Shown one piece after another: positions 27,917 to 37,144 of a DNA stretch of 63,271 nt. The position numbers were made by a program, and so were the translations under genes. Within the stretch, counting starts at the first letter, position 1. Every line of letters starts with the position of its first letter. A model generated the notes under the pieces. That model was not told the origin of the DNA. It saw nothing but the letters and a program-made list of their open reading frames with translations, and made no database searches. Source of the stretch: Methylotenera oryzisoli (GTDB taxonomy: Bacteria > Pseudomonadota > Gammaproteobacteria > Burkholderiales > Methylophilaceae); contig CAMDXI010000005.1 of NCBI GenBank assembly GCA_945878695.1, positions 1 to 63,271 on the forward strand, in the 5' to 3' direction.

Positions 27917-28088
27917 GAGACCTTTGCACAAACAGTAAAATAGAAATTTTTTTATGAATTTCATCGGTTTTCGTCATTCCCGCGCAAGCGGGAATCCATT
28001 TTAATCAAGCCCTTAGGTGGATCCCCGCTTGCGCTAGGATGACGGATTTGTAATGTTTCATGACTAAACTTGCTTCGTGCAAAGTCTC
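27917..28088 (+). repeat. MITE-like repeat, copy 2 (after tpiA)
   Basis: 172-bp element in direct orientation relative to the copy at 24978-25150. It begins GAGACCTTTGCAC and ends GTGCAAAGTCTC, so its inverted ends match better than in copy 1. The inner palindrome has ATTCCCGCGCAAGCGGGAAT at 27976-27995 and a matching right arm GGATCCCCGCTTGCGC. The transcript would fold into a long hairpin. Together with flanking bases it fills most of the 303-bp gap between tpiA and the permease gene; nothing else is recognised there. Confidence 0.87.
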
Positions 28089-28197
28089 ATAATGCCTTAT
28101 ACTAATAGGGCATACGTTTGAATTGAGTTGGGGCGCTAGTATGCTCAATAAATTGACTTCATTTTTATGACTTTTAAGCCGCACCTGTCTAATTTTC

Positions 28198-28947
28198 TTG
28201 AAAAATCCAGCATTGACTACTGAACTCTTATTCTTGCTTATCTCGGCTGTTTTTCTTATCGCCATGCTGTACTCCTCTGTCGGGCACGCTGGCGCATCCG
28301 GTTACATTGCAGTCATGTCCTTGCTGTCATTGGCGCCGGAGGTGATTAAGCCGACAGCCTTATCCTTGAATATCTTGGTGGGATCAATCGCCACCTGGCA
28401 ATTTTATAGAGCCGGGCATTTTTCTTGGTCGCTATTTTGGCCTTTTGCGGCCTTTGCTGTGCCTTGTGCCTTTATTGGCGGGCAGCTTAATTTGCCTACG
28501 CATGTATTTAAGATGGTTTTAGGTTTGCTATTGCTCTATTCAGCCTGGCGATTTTTTGTGCACGCTAAACAAAGTGTGCAAATAAAAACAGTGCCTCGCA
28601 CTCAAGCTTTGTTGGCCGGTGCGGGAATTGGTTTTTTATCAGGGTTGACTGGCACCGGTGGCGGCATTTTCCTTACGCCATTGTTACTTTTGATGGGCTG
28701 GGCGGATGCAAAGCGGGCGGCGGCTGTTTCAGCTTTGTTTGTTTTGCTAAATTCCGTTTCTGGCCTGGCTGGGAATTTTACTGCAACTAAAGCCTTGCCA
28801 ACCTTCCTTGTACCTTTGCTTATTGCCGCGGCATTAGGTGGGCTAGTGGGCTCTTATTTTGGCAGTCGCCGTATTCAGCCTCATGCCATAAAAAAATTGT
28901 TGGCCATGGTATTGTTGATTGCTGGCTTTAAGTTAATCTTAACCTAA
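28198..28947 (+). CDS. TauE/SafE family permease
   Basis: Integral inner-membrane protein of 249 residues with about seven or eight hydrophobic helices in two related halves. The glycine-rich helices SSVGHAGASGY (first half) and GFLSGLTGTGGGIFLTPLL (second half) are the duplicated family signature. Members export sulfite, sulfoacetate or other organosulfonates; the substrate is not predictable here. The frame contains no upstream ATG; TTG 28198 or TTG 28213 are the only starts that keep the first helix. No ribosome binding site is visible. The gene converges on uup. Confidence 0.82.
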   Translation: MKNPALTTELLFLLISAVFLIAMLYSSVGHAGASGYIAVMSLLSLAPEVIKPTALSLNILVGSIATWQFYRAGHFSWSLFWPFAAFAVPCAFIGGQLNLPTHVFKMVLGLLLLYSAWRFFVHAKQSVQIKTVPRTQALLAGAGIGFLSGLTGTGGGIFLTPLLLLMGWADAKRAAAVSALFVLLNSVSGLAGNFTATKALPTFLVPLLIAAALGGLVGSYFGSRRIQPHAIKKLLAMVLLIAGFKLILT

Positions 28948-28970
28948 AACCCCAACCCGTTGATGCACCA

Positions 28971-30896
28971 CTATGCCTTGCCTTGCTTGGCATCCAGCAC
29001 TTCCCAACGGGCAAGCAAGGCCTCCAATAGGCCGTCTATTTCAACTAAGCGCGCTTGCAAGGTTTTAACCAAGTCTGCCTGCGTTTTGTAGATCTCGCTG
29101 TCAGCCAATTGCGTATTAATCCCGGCTTGTTCCGTTTCTAATTGTTCTATGCTAAAGGGGATGTCGGTCAGCTCCTTTTCCTCTTTAAAGCTGAGTTTGC
29201 TGGTGGCCTTTACGTGTGCCGGTTTGCTTTGCGTTTTGGCCGCCTGCGCTAACTCGCTGAGGCGTTTGTCTTCTGCTCGACTGGCTTGAGCACGTTGTTG
29301 GCTAAAGCGTTGCCAGTCGTCAAAGCCGCCGCCGAATTCGGTCAATATGCCATTGCCTTCAAAGGCAATCACTTGCGTGACGGTGTTTTCTAAAAACGCC
29401 CGGTCATGGCTGACTAGAAACAGCGTGCCAGTAAAATCTTGCAGCAGACTTTCTAATAGCTCTAAGGTGTCGATGTCCAAGTCGTTGGTTGGTTCGTCCA
29501 ATACCAAAACATTGGCCGGCCGCGCGAACAATCGGGCCAATAGCAAACGGTTGCGTTCGCCGCCAGATAAGGATTTAACTGGGGAGCGTGAGCGTTGCGG
29601 CGGAAATAAAAAATCTTCCAAATAGCTAATGACGTGCTTGCGCTCGTTGCCTATTTCGACAAAATCGGAGCCCGGACTGATGGTATCGGCCAGGGTGGCT
29701 TCTTCATCCAATTGCTCACGCATTTGATCAAAATACGCCACATTGATTTTGGTGCCGCGTTCAATTTTGCCGCTGTCGGCCTCGATGTCGCCTAGTATTA
29801 ATTTAAGAAGAGTGGTTTTGCCTATGCCGTTAGGGCCAAGTAAGCCTATCTTGTCGCCACGTAAAATTCGTGTGCTGAAGTGGCTTATCAGGGTTCTATC
29901 ACCGTAGGCTTTGCTGACATTGTCTAGCTCAGCGACCAATTTACCGCTGCGTTCACCGGCATCCAAATTCAGTTTGACGTTGCCTTGGCGTTCGCGGCGT
30001 GCCGCACGGTCTAAGCGCAGCGCTTCCAATCTACGCACGCGGCCTTCATTGCGCGTGCGTCTGGCTTTAATCCCTTGGCGTATCCAAACTTCTTCCTGGG
30101 CTAAGAATTTATCAAATTTAGCCGCGTGGGTTTCTTCCACGGCAATCAATTCTTCTTTTTTAATTTGATACTGGCTAAAATTGCCGACAAAATCCGTCAA
30201 TATGCCGCGATCTAGCTCAGTAATGCGGGTAGCCAAGCTATCTAGGAAGCGGCGATCGTGGGTGATGAATAACACGCTGCCGGTGAAACTTAACAACAAG
30301 TCTTCTAACCACTGTATCGCCTCTAAATCCAAATGGTTGGTCGGCTCGTCCAATAACAGCACTTCGGGTTCGGCCACCAGTGCGCGTCCCAGGGCCACGC
30401 GTTTGCGCCAACCACCGGATAAGGTAGAAATTAAAGCGTCGGCATCGAGCTTCAAACGGCTTAATACCGTTTCTACCCGCGATTGCGCTGCCCAGCCGTT
30501 TTGTATGTCCAATTCGTGTTGCAAATGCTGCATCTTGCTCATCAAGGCATCGATGTCGGCTTCAGGCATGCCCATATCGTGGGTCACTTGGTGGTAATCA
30601 ATGATGGTTTGCTGTAAGGCGCCCAAGCCTTCTGCCACCGCTTCAAATACCGTGTGTGCGGTGTTTAATTCCGGTTCTTGTGGCACGTAAACCACGCGGG
30701 CATTGGGTGCGCGCCAAACGTTGCCCTCGTCTAATTTGATGGTGCCGGCTATGGCTTTTAATAAGCTGGATTTGCCCGCACCGTTGCGGCCAATTAAGCC
30801 CACGCGTTCGCCTGCGTCCAGTTGAAAGGCAGCGTGATCAAGTAGGGCGTGATGACCAAAGGCGAGGGAGGCGTTATCTAAGGTAATAAAGGGCAT
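28971..30896 (-). CDS. uup: ABC-F ATPase Uup
   Basis: Soluble tandem-ATPase ABC-F protein of 641 residues, linked in E. coli to ribosome function and to suppression of transposon excision. NBD1 has GRNGAGKSS and LSGGWRKR; NBD2 has GPNGIGKTT and LSGGERNR. The inter-domain linker is rich in Arg (KARRTRNEGRVRRLEALR). A C-terminal coiled coil (about 560-640) is the Uup hallmark and separates it from EttA or YheS. It lies 86 bases downstream of rep on the same strand. Confidence 0.94.
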   Translation of the reverse strand: MPFITLDNASLAFGHHALLDHAAFQLDAGERVGLIGRNGAGKSSLLKAIAGTIKLDEGNVWRAPNARVVYVPQEPELNTAHTVFEAVAEGLGALQQTIIDYHQVTHDMGMPEADIDALMSKMQHLQHELDIQNGWAAQSRVETVLSRLKLDADALISTLSGGWRKRVALGRALVAEPEVLLLDEPTNHLDLEAIQWLEDLLLSFTGSVLFITHDRRFLDSLATRITELDRGILTDFVGNFSQYQIKKEELIAVEETHAAKFDKFLAQEEVWIRQGIKARRTRNEGRVRRLEALRLDRAARRERQGNVKLNLDAGERSGKLVAELDNVSKAYGDRTLISHFSTRILRGDKIGLLGPNGIGKTTLLKLILGDIEADSGKIERGTKINVAYFDQMREQLDEEATLADTISPGSDFVEIGNERKHVISYLEDFLFPPQRSRSPVKSLSGGERNRLLLARLFARPANVLVLDEPTNDLDIDTLELLESLLQDFTGTLFLVSHDRAFLENTVTQVIAFEGNGILTEFGGGFDDWQRFSQQRAQASRAEDKRLSELAQAAKTQSKPAHVKATSKLSFKEEKELTDIPFSIEQLETEQAGINTQLADSEIYKTQADLVKTLQARLVEIDGLLEALLARWEVLDAKQGKA

Positions 30897-30982
30897 GGGT
30901 TTTGATGGTTTTCTATAGGTTGGTGCTAGAAGTTAAGCTTAAACGCCATTATAACCGAGCTCGGCTCGATTTCAGGCCGGCG

Positions 30983-33013
30983 TTAGTTATTGGCCAGCAT
31001 GGCTTTGATGTTAGCCATTTTGGATTTGCCAAAATCTTTGCTAATTTCCGGGTCATTAAAGGGGTTGCCAAAATGGCGCACGTCGTCTTTAGGCAATTCG
31101 GCAATGAAGCGACTGGGTTCGCACAACGCCATCTCACCGGCGCGCTTGCGTTTTTTGCACCAGGATATGTTTAAGGATTTTTGCGCACGGGTAATGCCTA
31201 CGTACATGAGGCGGCGTTCTTCTTCTATTTTAGTTGGGTCGGTCACGCCTAGGTCGACGCTCTCGCGATGCGGCAGTATGCCTTCTTCTACGCCGATTAA
31301 AAAAACGTGGCCAAACTCCAAACCCTTGGCGGCATGCAAAGTCGATAACTTAACCGCATCGACTTCGCCGGCCTCTTGGCCTTCTAGCATGCTCATTAAG
31401 GAGACCATTTGCGTCAGTTCCAGCAGGTTCTTGGCCTCCGCCTCAAGGCCGTATTCGGTATTGGCCTCGCCCTTTTTACTCAACCAGCCTATGAAGTCCA
31501 TGACGTTAGCCCATTTGCTTTCGGCCGCACGGGGTTCTTCGCTGTCGTATAAAAACGCCTCGTATTGTATGGTGTTGAGTAAGTCGTCCAGCACCTCATT
31601 GGCCTGGTCGCGCACGGCGCGTTGTTGCAACTTGTTGATGTAGGCGCAGAAGTTGAGTAAATCGTCCAATTGCTTGGCACCCACGTCACTTTGAAAGTCG
31701 GCCTCAAAGGCGGCAGCGAATAGGGATATTTTGTGCAAGCTGGCGTACTCGCCCAAACGCTCCAAGGTGGTGTTGCCTATGCCCTTTTTCGGGGTCGTGG
31801 CGGCTCGTATAAAAGCCGGGTCGTCGTCCTCGTTGGCAATCAGGCGCAAATAACTGACTAAGTCTTTAATCTCCGCCTTGTCAAAAAAAGATTGCCCACC
31901 CGACACCGTGTAGGGGATTTTATGATTACGCAATTGTTGCTCAAAAATGCGCGCTTGGTGATTGCCTCGGTATAAAACCGCGTAATCCAAAAATTTGGTG
32001 CGATGCTCAAATTTATGCGCTTGTATTTTCATGATGACCGATTCGGCTTCGGCTTCCTCGCTCATGGCGGCGGACACTTGTATCAAATCGCCGGTGCCCA
32101 AATCGCTCCATAATTTCTTCTCAAACAACTTGGGGTTGTTGCTGATTACCTGGTTGGCTGCGCGCAATATGCGCACCGTGGAGCGGTAGTTTTGTTCCAA
32201 TTTAATGATTTTTAGCTTACTGAAGTCATCGGTGAGTTGGCGTAAATTTTCCACATCGGCACCGCGCCAACCATAAATGGCTTGGTCGTCGTCACCCACG
32301 GCAGTGAATTGCCCGCGCAAGCCGGTGAGCATTTTGACCAATTTATATTGGCAGGCATTGGTGTCTTGGTATTCGTCGATGAGCAAATACTGCAATTTTC
32401 GTTGCCATTTATTCAGGGCACTTTCATGCAATTGAAAGAGCTCAACAGGCAGCTTGATTAAATCGTCGAAATCCACCGCTTGGTAAGCTTTAAGGGTTTG
32501 TTGGTAGAGTTGGTAGACTTTAGCGGCTGCCACAGTGAGGTCTTCATCGGCTTGCGCTTTGGCTTGATCGGCATTAAGGAAGGCATTTTTCCATGCCGAA
32601 ATTTGCCATTGGGTTTTACGAATTATTTGCTTGTCTGTGGTGGCCAATATGTCCGCCACAATTTTGTAGCTGTCTGAGGAATCCAGTATGGAAAACTGCG
32701 GTTTGTAACCCAACAGGGCGGCTTCGGCACGCAGCATTTGCAGGCCTAGTGAATGGAAGGTGGCTATGGTGAGGCCTTTGGTGCTTTTGCCTTGCATTAA
32801 CTTGCCCACCCGATCTTGCATTTCCCGTGCGGCTTTATTGGTGAAGGTGATGGCCGCTATTTCTTTAGGTGAATAACCGGCCTCGTCGATCAAGTAACTG
32901 ATTTTTTGCGTGATGACTCGGGTCTTGCCGCTGCCAGCGCCAGCCAGAACCAACAAGGGGCCATCTAGGTATTTGACCGCTTCGCGTTGGGGAGAATTAA
33001 GGCTGTTTAACAT
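30983..33013 (-). CDS. rep: ATP-dependent DNA helicase Rep
   Basis: UvrD/PcrA-superfamily 3'-5' DNA helicase of 676 residues that clears proteins ahead of replication forks. Walker A is LAGAGSGKTR at about 23-32, followed by AITFTNKAAREM, the DEYQDT motif II, GDDDQAIYGWRGA motif III, QNYRST motif IV and VKLSTLHAAKGLEF motif V. The N-terminus MLNSLNSPQREAVKYL and length favour Rep over UvrD. No strong ribosome binding site was seen. It heads a minus-strand pair with uup. Confidence 0.95.
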   Translation of the reverse strand: MLNSLNSPQREAVKYLDGPLLVLAGAGSGKTRVITQKISYLIDEAGYSPKEIAAITFTNKAAREMQDRVGKLMQGKSTKGLTIATFHSLGLQMLRAEAALLGYKPQFSILDSSDSYKIVADILATTDKQIIRKTQWQISAWKNAFLNADQAKAQADEDLTVAAAKVYQLYQQTLKAYQAVDFDDLIKLPVELFQLHESALNKWQRKLQYLLIDEYQDTNACQYKLVKMLTGLRGQFTAVGDDDQAIYGWRGADVENLRQLTDDFSKLKIIKLEQNYRSTVRILRAANQVISNNPKLFEKKLWSDLGTGDLIQVSAAMSEEAEAESVIMKIQAHKFEHRTKFLDYAVLYRGNHQARIFEQQLRNHKIPYTVSGGQSFFDKAEIKDLVSYLRLIANEDDDPAFIRAATTPKKGIGNTTLERLGEYASLHKISLFAAAFEADFQSDVGAKQLDDLLNFCAYINKLQQRAVRDQANEVLDDLLNTIQYEAFLYDSEEPRAAESKWANVMDFIGWLSKKGEANTEYGLEAEAKNLLELTQMVSLMSMLEGQEAGEVDAVKLSTLHAAKGLEFGHVFLIGVEEGILPHRESVDLGVTDPTKIEEERRLMYVGITRAQKSLNISWCKKRKRAGEMALCEPSRFIAELPKDDVRHFGNPFNDPEISKDFGKSKMANIKAMLANN

Positions 33014-33161
33014 GCGCTAGTGAGTGATAGGAGTTGGGGTAATCGGGCAGGCTGGGATTTTAGCGTTTACCGGTTTAACTAGCTACTTAAACTTGTGTCT
33101 GCCTGTGCTTTGCGTAAAGCGTGCCATAATCCAGGTTTAATTATCAAGCACAGGAATGAAC

Positions 33162-33422
33162 ATGCGATCGACTAAAGCCAGTGCCGCCATAGATAGGCTT
33201 AAGCGCCGCAGTGACAACCCGCTTTATTCCATGAGCATGAGCAGCGCCGGCCTGTTTAGCTTGCAGTTAGGTGACGGCCTGGGTAACAGCACGCGCTTAT
33301 GTGAGCCCATGGCCATGGACGAATTTGTTGCGTGGGTGAATGGCTACGGCCCGCAAATAGTCAAGCGCGTGAGCAAACTAGACGTGGCGTTTAGTAAGCA
33401 GCTGCAGAAAAAACGTACTTAG
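33162..33422 (+). CDS. Small hypothetical protein, 86 residues
   Basis: Not recognised. The protein is basic at both ends (MRSTKASAAIDRLKRRS; C-terminal KQLQKKRT) with a hydrophilic middle and no membrane segment or metal motif. ATG 33162 lies six bases after AGGA; ATG 33156 is too close to that site. It lies alone, divergent from rep, and its stop overlaps the stop of ylqF by four bases. Good codon structure and a ribosome binding site support a real gene. Confidence 0.65.
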   Translation: MRSTKASAAIDRLKRRSDNPLYSMSMSSAGLFSLQLGDGLGNSTRLCEPMAMDEFVAWVNGYGPQIVKRVSKLDVAFSKQLQKKRT

Positions 33423-34369
33423 CTTGGGGCTGCTGCGGTCTCGTCTGTACCATTGTCTGTCGCATTGTCTGGCAACACTAGGCAAGCTTGCGTCATCAAG
33501 GCACGACTATTAGGCGTTTCTAAGCTAATGCGGCCTATGGCGCCACTGCGGTAATCGGTTAAAAATGCCACCGCCGTTTTTTCCGTATCCCATAAGCCGT
33601 CATGGCGCTTGTAAGAACGGCGTTTGGCTATGGCTTCCAATAAATCCACACCATCCATCTTGCTCACATCCAGCAGGGCGCCATTGTGCTTCATGGTGTC
33701 CAATTTGTAGCGCGCATTAAGCAGGGCGGGGTAAGATCTAAGCAAGTTGTCGGCCAAAAATAGCGCTACGTCTTCGTCTATGACGGCGTTGCGGCCAATG
33801 GCATGACTGGCGGCCAGCATGTAGCCATCGGATTCGTATTGTATCTTGGGCCACATCATGCCTGGCGTGTCGGTGATGCTCATGGTTTCCGATAAATCAA
33901 AACGCTGCTGACTTTTGGTGACCGCTGGTTCGTCGCCCACCTTGGCCACACGTCGATTCAATAAGGCGTTCATTAGAGTGGATTTGCCGACATTGGGGAT
34001 GCCCATAATCAGCATGCGCAGTGGCTTTAAATGCGTACCGCGGTGCGGTGTTAGGGCAAGGCAGTGCTTGGGAATTTTATTAGCGTCACCGGGCTTTTTG
34101 CAGGACAGTGCGACTGCTTTGGTGTTGGGTTGGCTGTTGAAATAATTAAGCCAAGCTTGGGTGGCCACGGGGTCGGCCAGGTCGGCTTTATTGAGAATTT
34201 TGAGTTGCGGGCGCTGACGGAATAAACGCATTTCATCTATCATGGGGTTGTGGCTGGCAGCAGGCACGCGGGCATCCAACACCTCGATCACGATGTCGGT
34301 GAACTCCATCGTTTCTTCGGCTTTTTTGCGCGCTTGGGTCATGTGCCCTGGGTACCACTGAATCGCCAT
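33419..34369 (-). CDS. ylqF: Ribosome biogenesis GTPase YlqF (RbgA)
   Basis: Circularly permuted GTPase that helps mature the 50S subunit. In the 316-residue protein G4 (LNKADL, near residue 60) comes before G1 (GIPNVGKST, near 125) and G3 (DTPGMMWP). The N-terminal IQWYPGHMTQARK motif is the YlqF hallmark. The C-terminal helical domain extends to the end. It is convergent with the small hypothetical gene and faces the methyltransferase gene across about 165 bases. Confidence 0.93.
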   Translation of the reverse strand: MAIQWYPGHMTQARKKAEETMEFTDIVIEVLDARVPAASHNPMIDEMRLFRQRPQLKILNKADLADPVATQAWLNYFNSQPNTKAVALSCKKPGDANKIPKHCLALTPHRGTHLKPLRMLIMGIPNVGKSTLMNALLNRRVAKVGDEPAVTKSQQRFDLSETMSITDTPGMMWPKIQYESDGYMLAASHAIGRNAVIDEDVALFLADNLLRSYPALLNARYKLDTMKHNGALLDVSKMDGVDLLEAIAKRRSYKRHDGLWDTEKTAVAFLTDYRSGAIGRISLETPNSRALMTQACLVLPDNATDNGTDETAAAPS

Positions 34370-34534
34370 CTATGTCATCCTTCTTCCATGCTTGCTTTGT
34401 TAAAGCGCCACGTCTTATTTAAATTTTGCTAGGCATTGAATTGCTCTGTCCGCGCATTTTAACATTGCCTAGGATAATTCCCCTTTTTATCTGCGAGCAG
34501 GCAGTTTGTTCGGATTTTGCCTTAAAATAGCGGC

Positions 34535-35356
34535 ATGACCATGCCAGCAGAAATTCGCCCCAATCAATCCATAGACTTGCTTAAAGCCTTGCACATTCTC
34601 ACGCGTGACGGCAAGCTCAACCAAGACAGTCGCCGTAAACTGAAGCAGGTTTACCATTTGGTGAATTTCATTGAGCCTTTGTTTAATGAGGCGCTGTTGC
34701 GCAATGAGCAGCCTGTAATTGTTGACCATGGGGCAGGCAAGTCATATTTGGGTTTTATCTTATATGATTTGCTGTTAAAGCAGCATGCGGCTGGCCAAGT
34801 AATAGGCATAGAAACCCGACCTGAGTTGGTGGCGCAATCCCAGCAATTGGCTTCACAGCTTCAATTTTCGCGCATGGACTTTCAGCATTTAACGGTAGCC
34901 GAATCCATCACTTCGCCCAGTTTGCCCGCTAAGGTGGACATGGTGACCGCTTTGCATGCCTGCAACACGGCGACCGACGATGCCATACGCTTTGGCTTAA
35001 GCAAGCAAGCCAGTTACATGGTGTTGGTGCCATGTTGTCAGGCGGAAGTGGCGGAGGCCCTGCGTCTGCATAAAAACGAGAGTTTTTCACTAACGCCATT
35101 GAGTGAAATTTGGCGTCATCCTATCCACACCCGTGAATTTGGGAGCCAACTGACCAATGTCTTGCGCTGTTTGCAGTTGGAGGCGGCTGGATACCAAGTT
35201 ACCGTCACCGAGCTGGTGGGCTGGGAGCACTCCATGAAGAATGAATTAATCATAGCCAAATACACCGGTCAGCCGCGCAAGAACGCGCTGGTTCGCTTAG
35301 AGGCGATATTGCAAAGCCTGAATTTAACTGATCTGCGTACGCGCTTTATGCTTTAG
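34535..35356 (+). CDS. Class I SAM methyltransferase (Methyltransf_32-like)
   Basis: 273-residue protein. An N-terminal helical region precedes the SAM-binding motif IVDHGAGKSYLGFILYDLL, motif II acidic residue in VIGIETRPEL, and HACNTATDDAI and VLVPCCQAE motifs. This set (D-x-G-x-GK-x-x-L and PCCQ) is that of PF13679, Methyltransf_32, whose bacterial members have no settled substrate; RNA is possible. It is transcribed alone and overlaps the end of dhaK by four bases. Confidence 0.8.
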   Translation: MTMPAEIRPNQSIDLLKALHILTRDGKLNQDSRRKLKQVYHLVNFIEPLFNEALLRNEQPVIVDHGAGKSYLGFILYDLLLKQHAAGQVIGIETRPELVAQSQQLASQLQFSRMDFQHLTVAESITSPSLPAKVDMVTALHACNTATDDAIRFGLSKQASYMVLVPCCQAEVAEALRLHKNESFSLTPLSEIWRHPIHTREFGSQLTNVLRCLQLEAAGYQVTVTELVGWEHSMKNELIIAKYTGQPRKNALVRLEAILQSLNLTDLRTRFML

Positions 35357-36357
35357 CATCCCCAGCGCAGTGCAGCCGTATGTACGGGACTGTCCCAATG
35401 TTGTTTAATTTCATCGTCTAATAAACATAAACTCACGGAAGCGCCGGCCATGTCTAAGGCGGTGGTGTAATTGCCTACCAATGAGCGTGTGATGCATATG
35501 CCGTGTTGTTTGAGTAATTTTGCTGCGCTGTGGTAGATTAAATACAGCTCCATTAAAGGGGTGGCACCAAAGCCATTAATTAATAACAAGGTTTCATGCC
35601 GCTCTGTTAGGCTTAATTGCTTTTGTTGCCAATCAGCCAATATGGCCTCCACGCACTCCTTAACCATGGCGTCTGCCTCTTGCATTTTGACGCGACGCCG
35701 ACCCGGTTCGCCGTGTATGCCTACGCCCATTTCGATTTCATCTTCGCCTATGCTAAAAGTGGGGCGGCCAGCAGCCGGTACTGTGCAGCTTGTTAGGGCA
35801 ATGCCTATGCTGGACGTGCGTTCGTTGACTTTTTCTCCCAAGGCTTTGCACTCGGCTAAGCTGGCGCCGGTTTCAGCTAGGCTACCCACGCATTTTTCGA
35901 CTATGACGGTACCGGCCACGCCACGGCGACCTTCGGTATAGGTGCTGTTTACGACCGCACAATCGTCGCTGGTGTAGATCGTGGCATTTTCGACATCCAG
36001 CATTTCTGCGGCCATTTCAAAATTCATTACATCGCCTGCATAATTTTTTACTATAAACAACACGCCTTGGTTTGTGGCTATAGATTGAGCTGCAGCCAAC
36101 ATTTGGTCTGGGGTGGGGGAAGTGAAGACATGCCCAGGGCAGGCTGCGTCTAGCATGCCGTAGCCTATGTAACCGGCATGCAGGGGTTCATGGCCGGAGC
36201 CGCCACCAGAAATCAACGCTACTTTATTTAAGGCTTGGTTTTTGCGGCTTAGAAAATGCGGGGCCAGTGCTAATTTAACTATATCGGCATGTGCCTCTGC
36301 AAAGCCGCTCAAGCTTTCTACTAGGACATCATCCAGTTTATTTATGAATTTTTTCAT
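35353..36357 (-). CDS. dhaK: Dihydroxyacetone kinase subunit DhaK
   Basis: Substrate-binding subunit of dihydroxyacetone kinase. The 334-residue protein has SGGGSGHEPLHAGYIGYGM near the N-terminus and the His of GVGIHGEPGRRR, which forms the covalent hemiaminal with the substrate. NYAGDVMNFEMAAE is also typical. Start ATG 36357 (MKKFINKLDD) fits the family; a longer frame runs into dhaL. It lies 29 bases after dhaL. No DhaM phosphotransferase gene is adjacent. Confidence 0.93.
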   Translation of the reverse strand: MKKFINKLDDVLVESLSGFAEAHADIVKLALAPHFLSRKNQALNKVALISGGGSGHEPLHAGYIGYGMLDAACPGHVFTSPTPDQMLAAAQSIATNQGVLFIVKNYAGDVMNFEMAAEMLDVENATIYTSDDCAVVNSTYTEGRRGVAGTVIVEKCVGSLAETGASLAECKALGEKVNERTSSIGIALTSCTVPAAGRPTFSIGEDEIEMGVGIHGEPGRRRVKMQEADAMVKECVEAILADWQQKQLSLTERHETLLLINGFGATPLMELYLIYHSAAKLLKQHGICITRSLVGNYTTALDMAGASVSLCLLDDEIKQHWDSPVHTAALRWGC

Positions 36358-36386
36358 TGTTTTTCCAAGCTTAAGATGGGTGTTAT

Positions 36387-37016
36387 TTAAGGGGTTAATG
36401 CTAGTTGGCAGACTGCCGTTATCATTAACTGACAACTTTTAGCACCTGGATCTAAATGGCCTATTGCGCGCTCGCCTAAGCCAGCTGCCCGTCCTTTTGT
36501 AGCAATGAGGTCGCGTGTGTTAATCAAGCCTTGTTCTGCTGACTCAATTAAGGCGCTACAGATGTATGCCTTGCTCTGATTTTTCTCGGCCAGCTGTTTA
36601 AATTGTTGCGACACCGGTATCAGTACATCGAGCATGGTTTTTTCGCCTAAGTCGGCTTTGCCTCGCAGCATGATGGCTTGCACGCCGGCGTCAAAAGCTA
36701 GCGCAATCGATAGTGGATTGGCATTTTCCGCTGCTGGCCATTGTTTGGCCATGCTCATAAAAAAACTGGCCAGCAGTGGCCCGGATGCGCCACCTAAGGT
36801 ACTAAGAAGTTTTAAGCCAATTTTATTTAAGGCTAGGGCAGTGTTTAATGAGGCTAATTCTTCTTGCATGCCCACGATAGCTTGAGCGCCGCGCTTCATG
36901 TTGATGTAGTGATCGCCATCGCCTATCGCACGGTCTAGCGACTCCAATGCGGCTTCGTTGTCTAGAATAGATTGTTGTATGGCTTTTGCGGCGTCTAAAA
37001 TGAAAGCGGTGTGCAT
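36387..37016 (-). CDS. dhaL: Dihydroxyacetone kinase subunit DhaL
   Basis: Nucleotide-binding subunit. The 209-residue protein has LDRAIGDGDHYINMKRG, where the Asp residues bind the two Mg ions, then GGASGPLLASFF and DPGAKSCQLM. ATG 37016 (MHTAFILDAAKAIQ) fits the family; the GTG at 37055 adds 13 residues without support. dhaL precedes dhaK in one transcript. The phosphate donor (ATP or PTS via an unseen DhaM) is not settled by the window. Confidence 0.92.
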   Translation of the reverse strand: MHTAFILDAAKAIQQSILDNEAALESLDRAIGDGDHYINMKRGAQAIVGMQEELASLNTALALNKIGLKLLSTLGGASGPLLASFFMSMAKQWPAAENANPLSIALAFDAGVQAIMLRGKADLGEKTMLDVLIPVSQQFKQLAEKNQSKAYICSALIESAEQGLINTRDLIATKGRAAGLGERAIGHLDPGAKSCQLMITAVCQLALTP

Positions 37017-37144
37017 GAAGGATTGGTTCCGTATCGTTTTTCTAGTGAATTTCACTATGTTGCTATTGCTTTAAACTTGTTAAACTCTACACATGTTAAC
37101 TTGTCATTTCAACTGCCTACATTAAAGCAAAATCAGTCGTCTAC

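Noticed and set aside
28005-28265. Minus-strand frame over the second repeat and the permease start
   Set aside because: It lies mostly within the palindromic repeat, has no ribosome binding site and no recognisable family.
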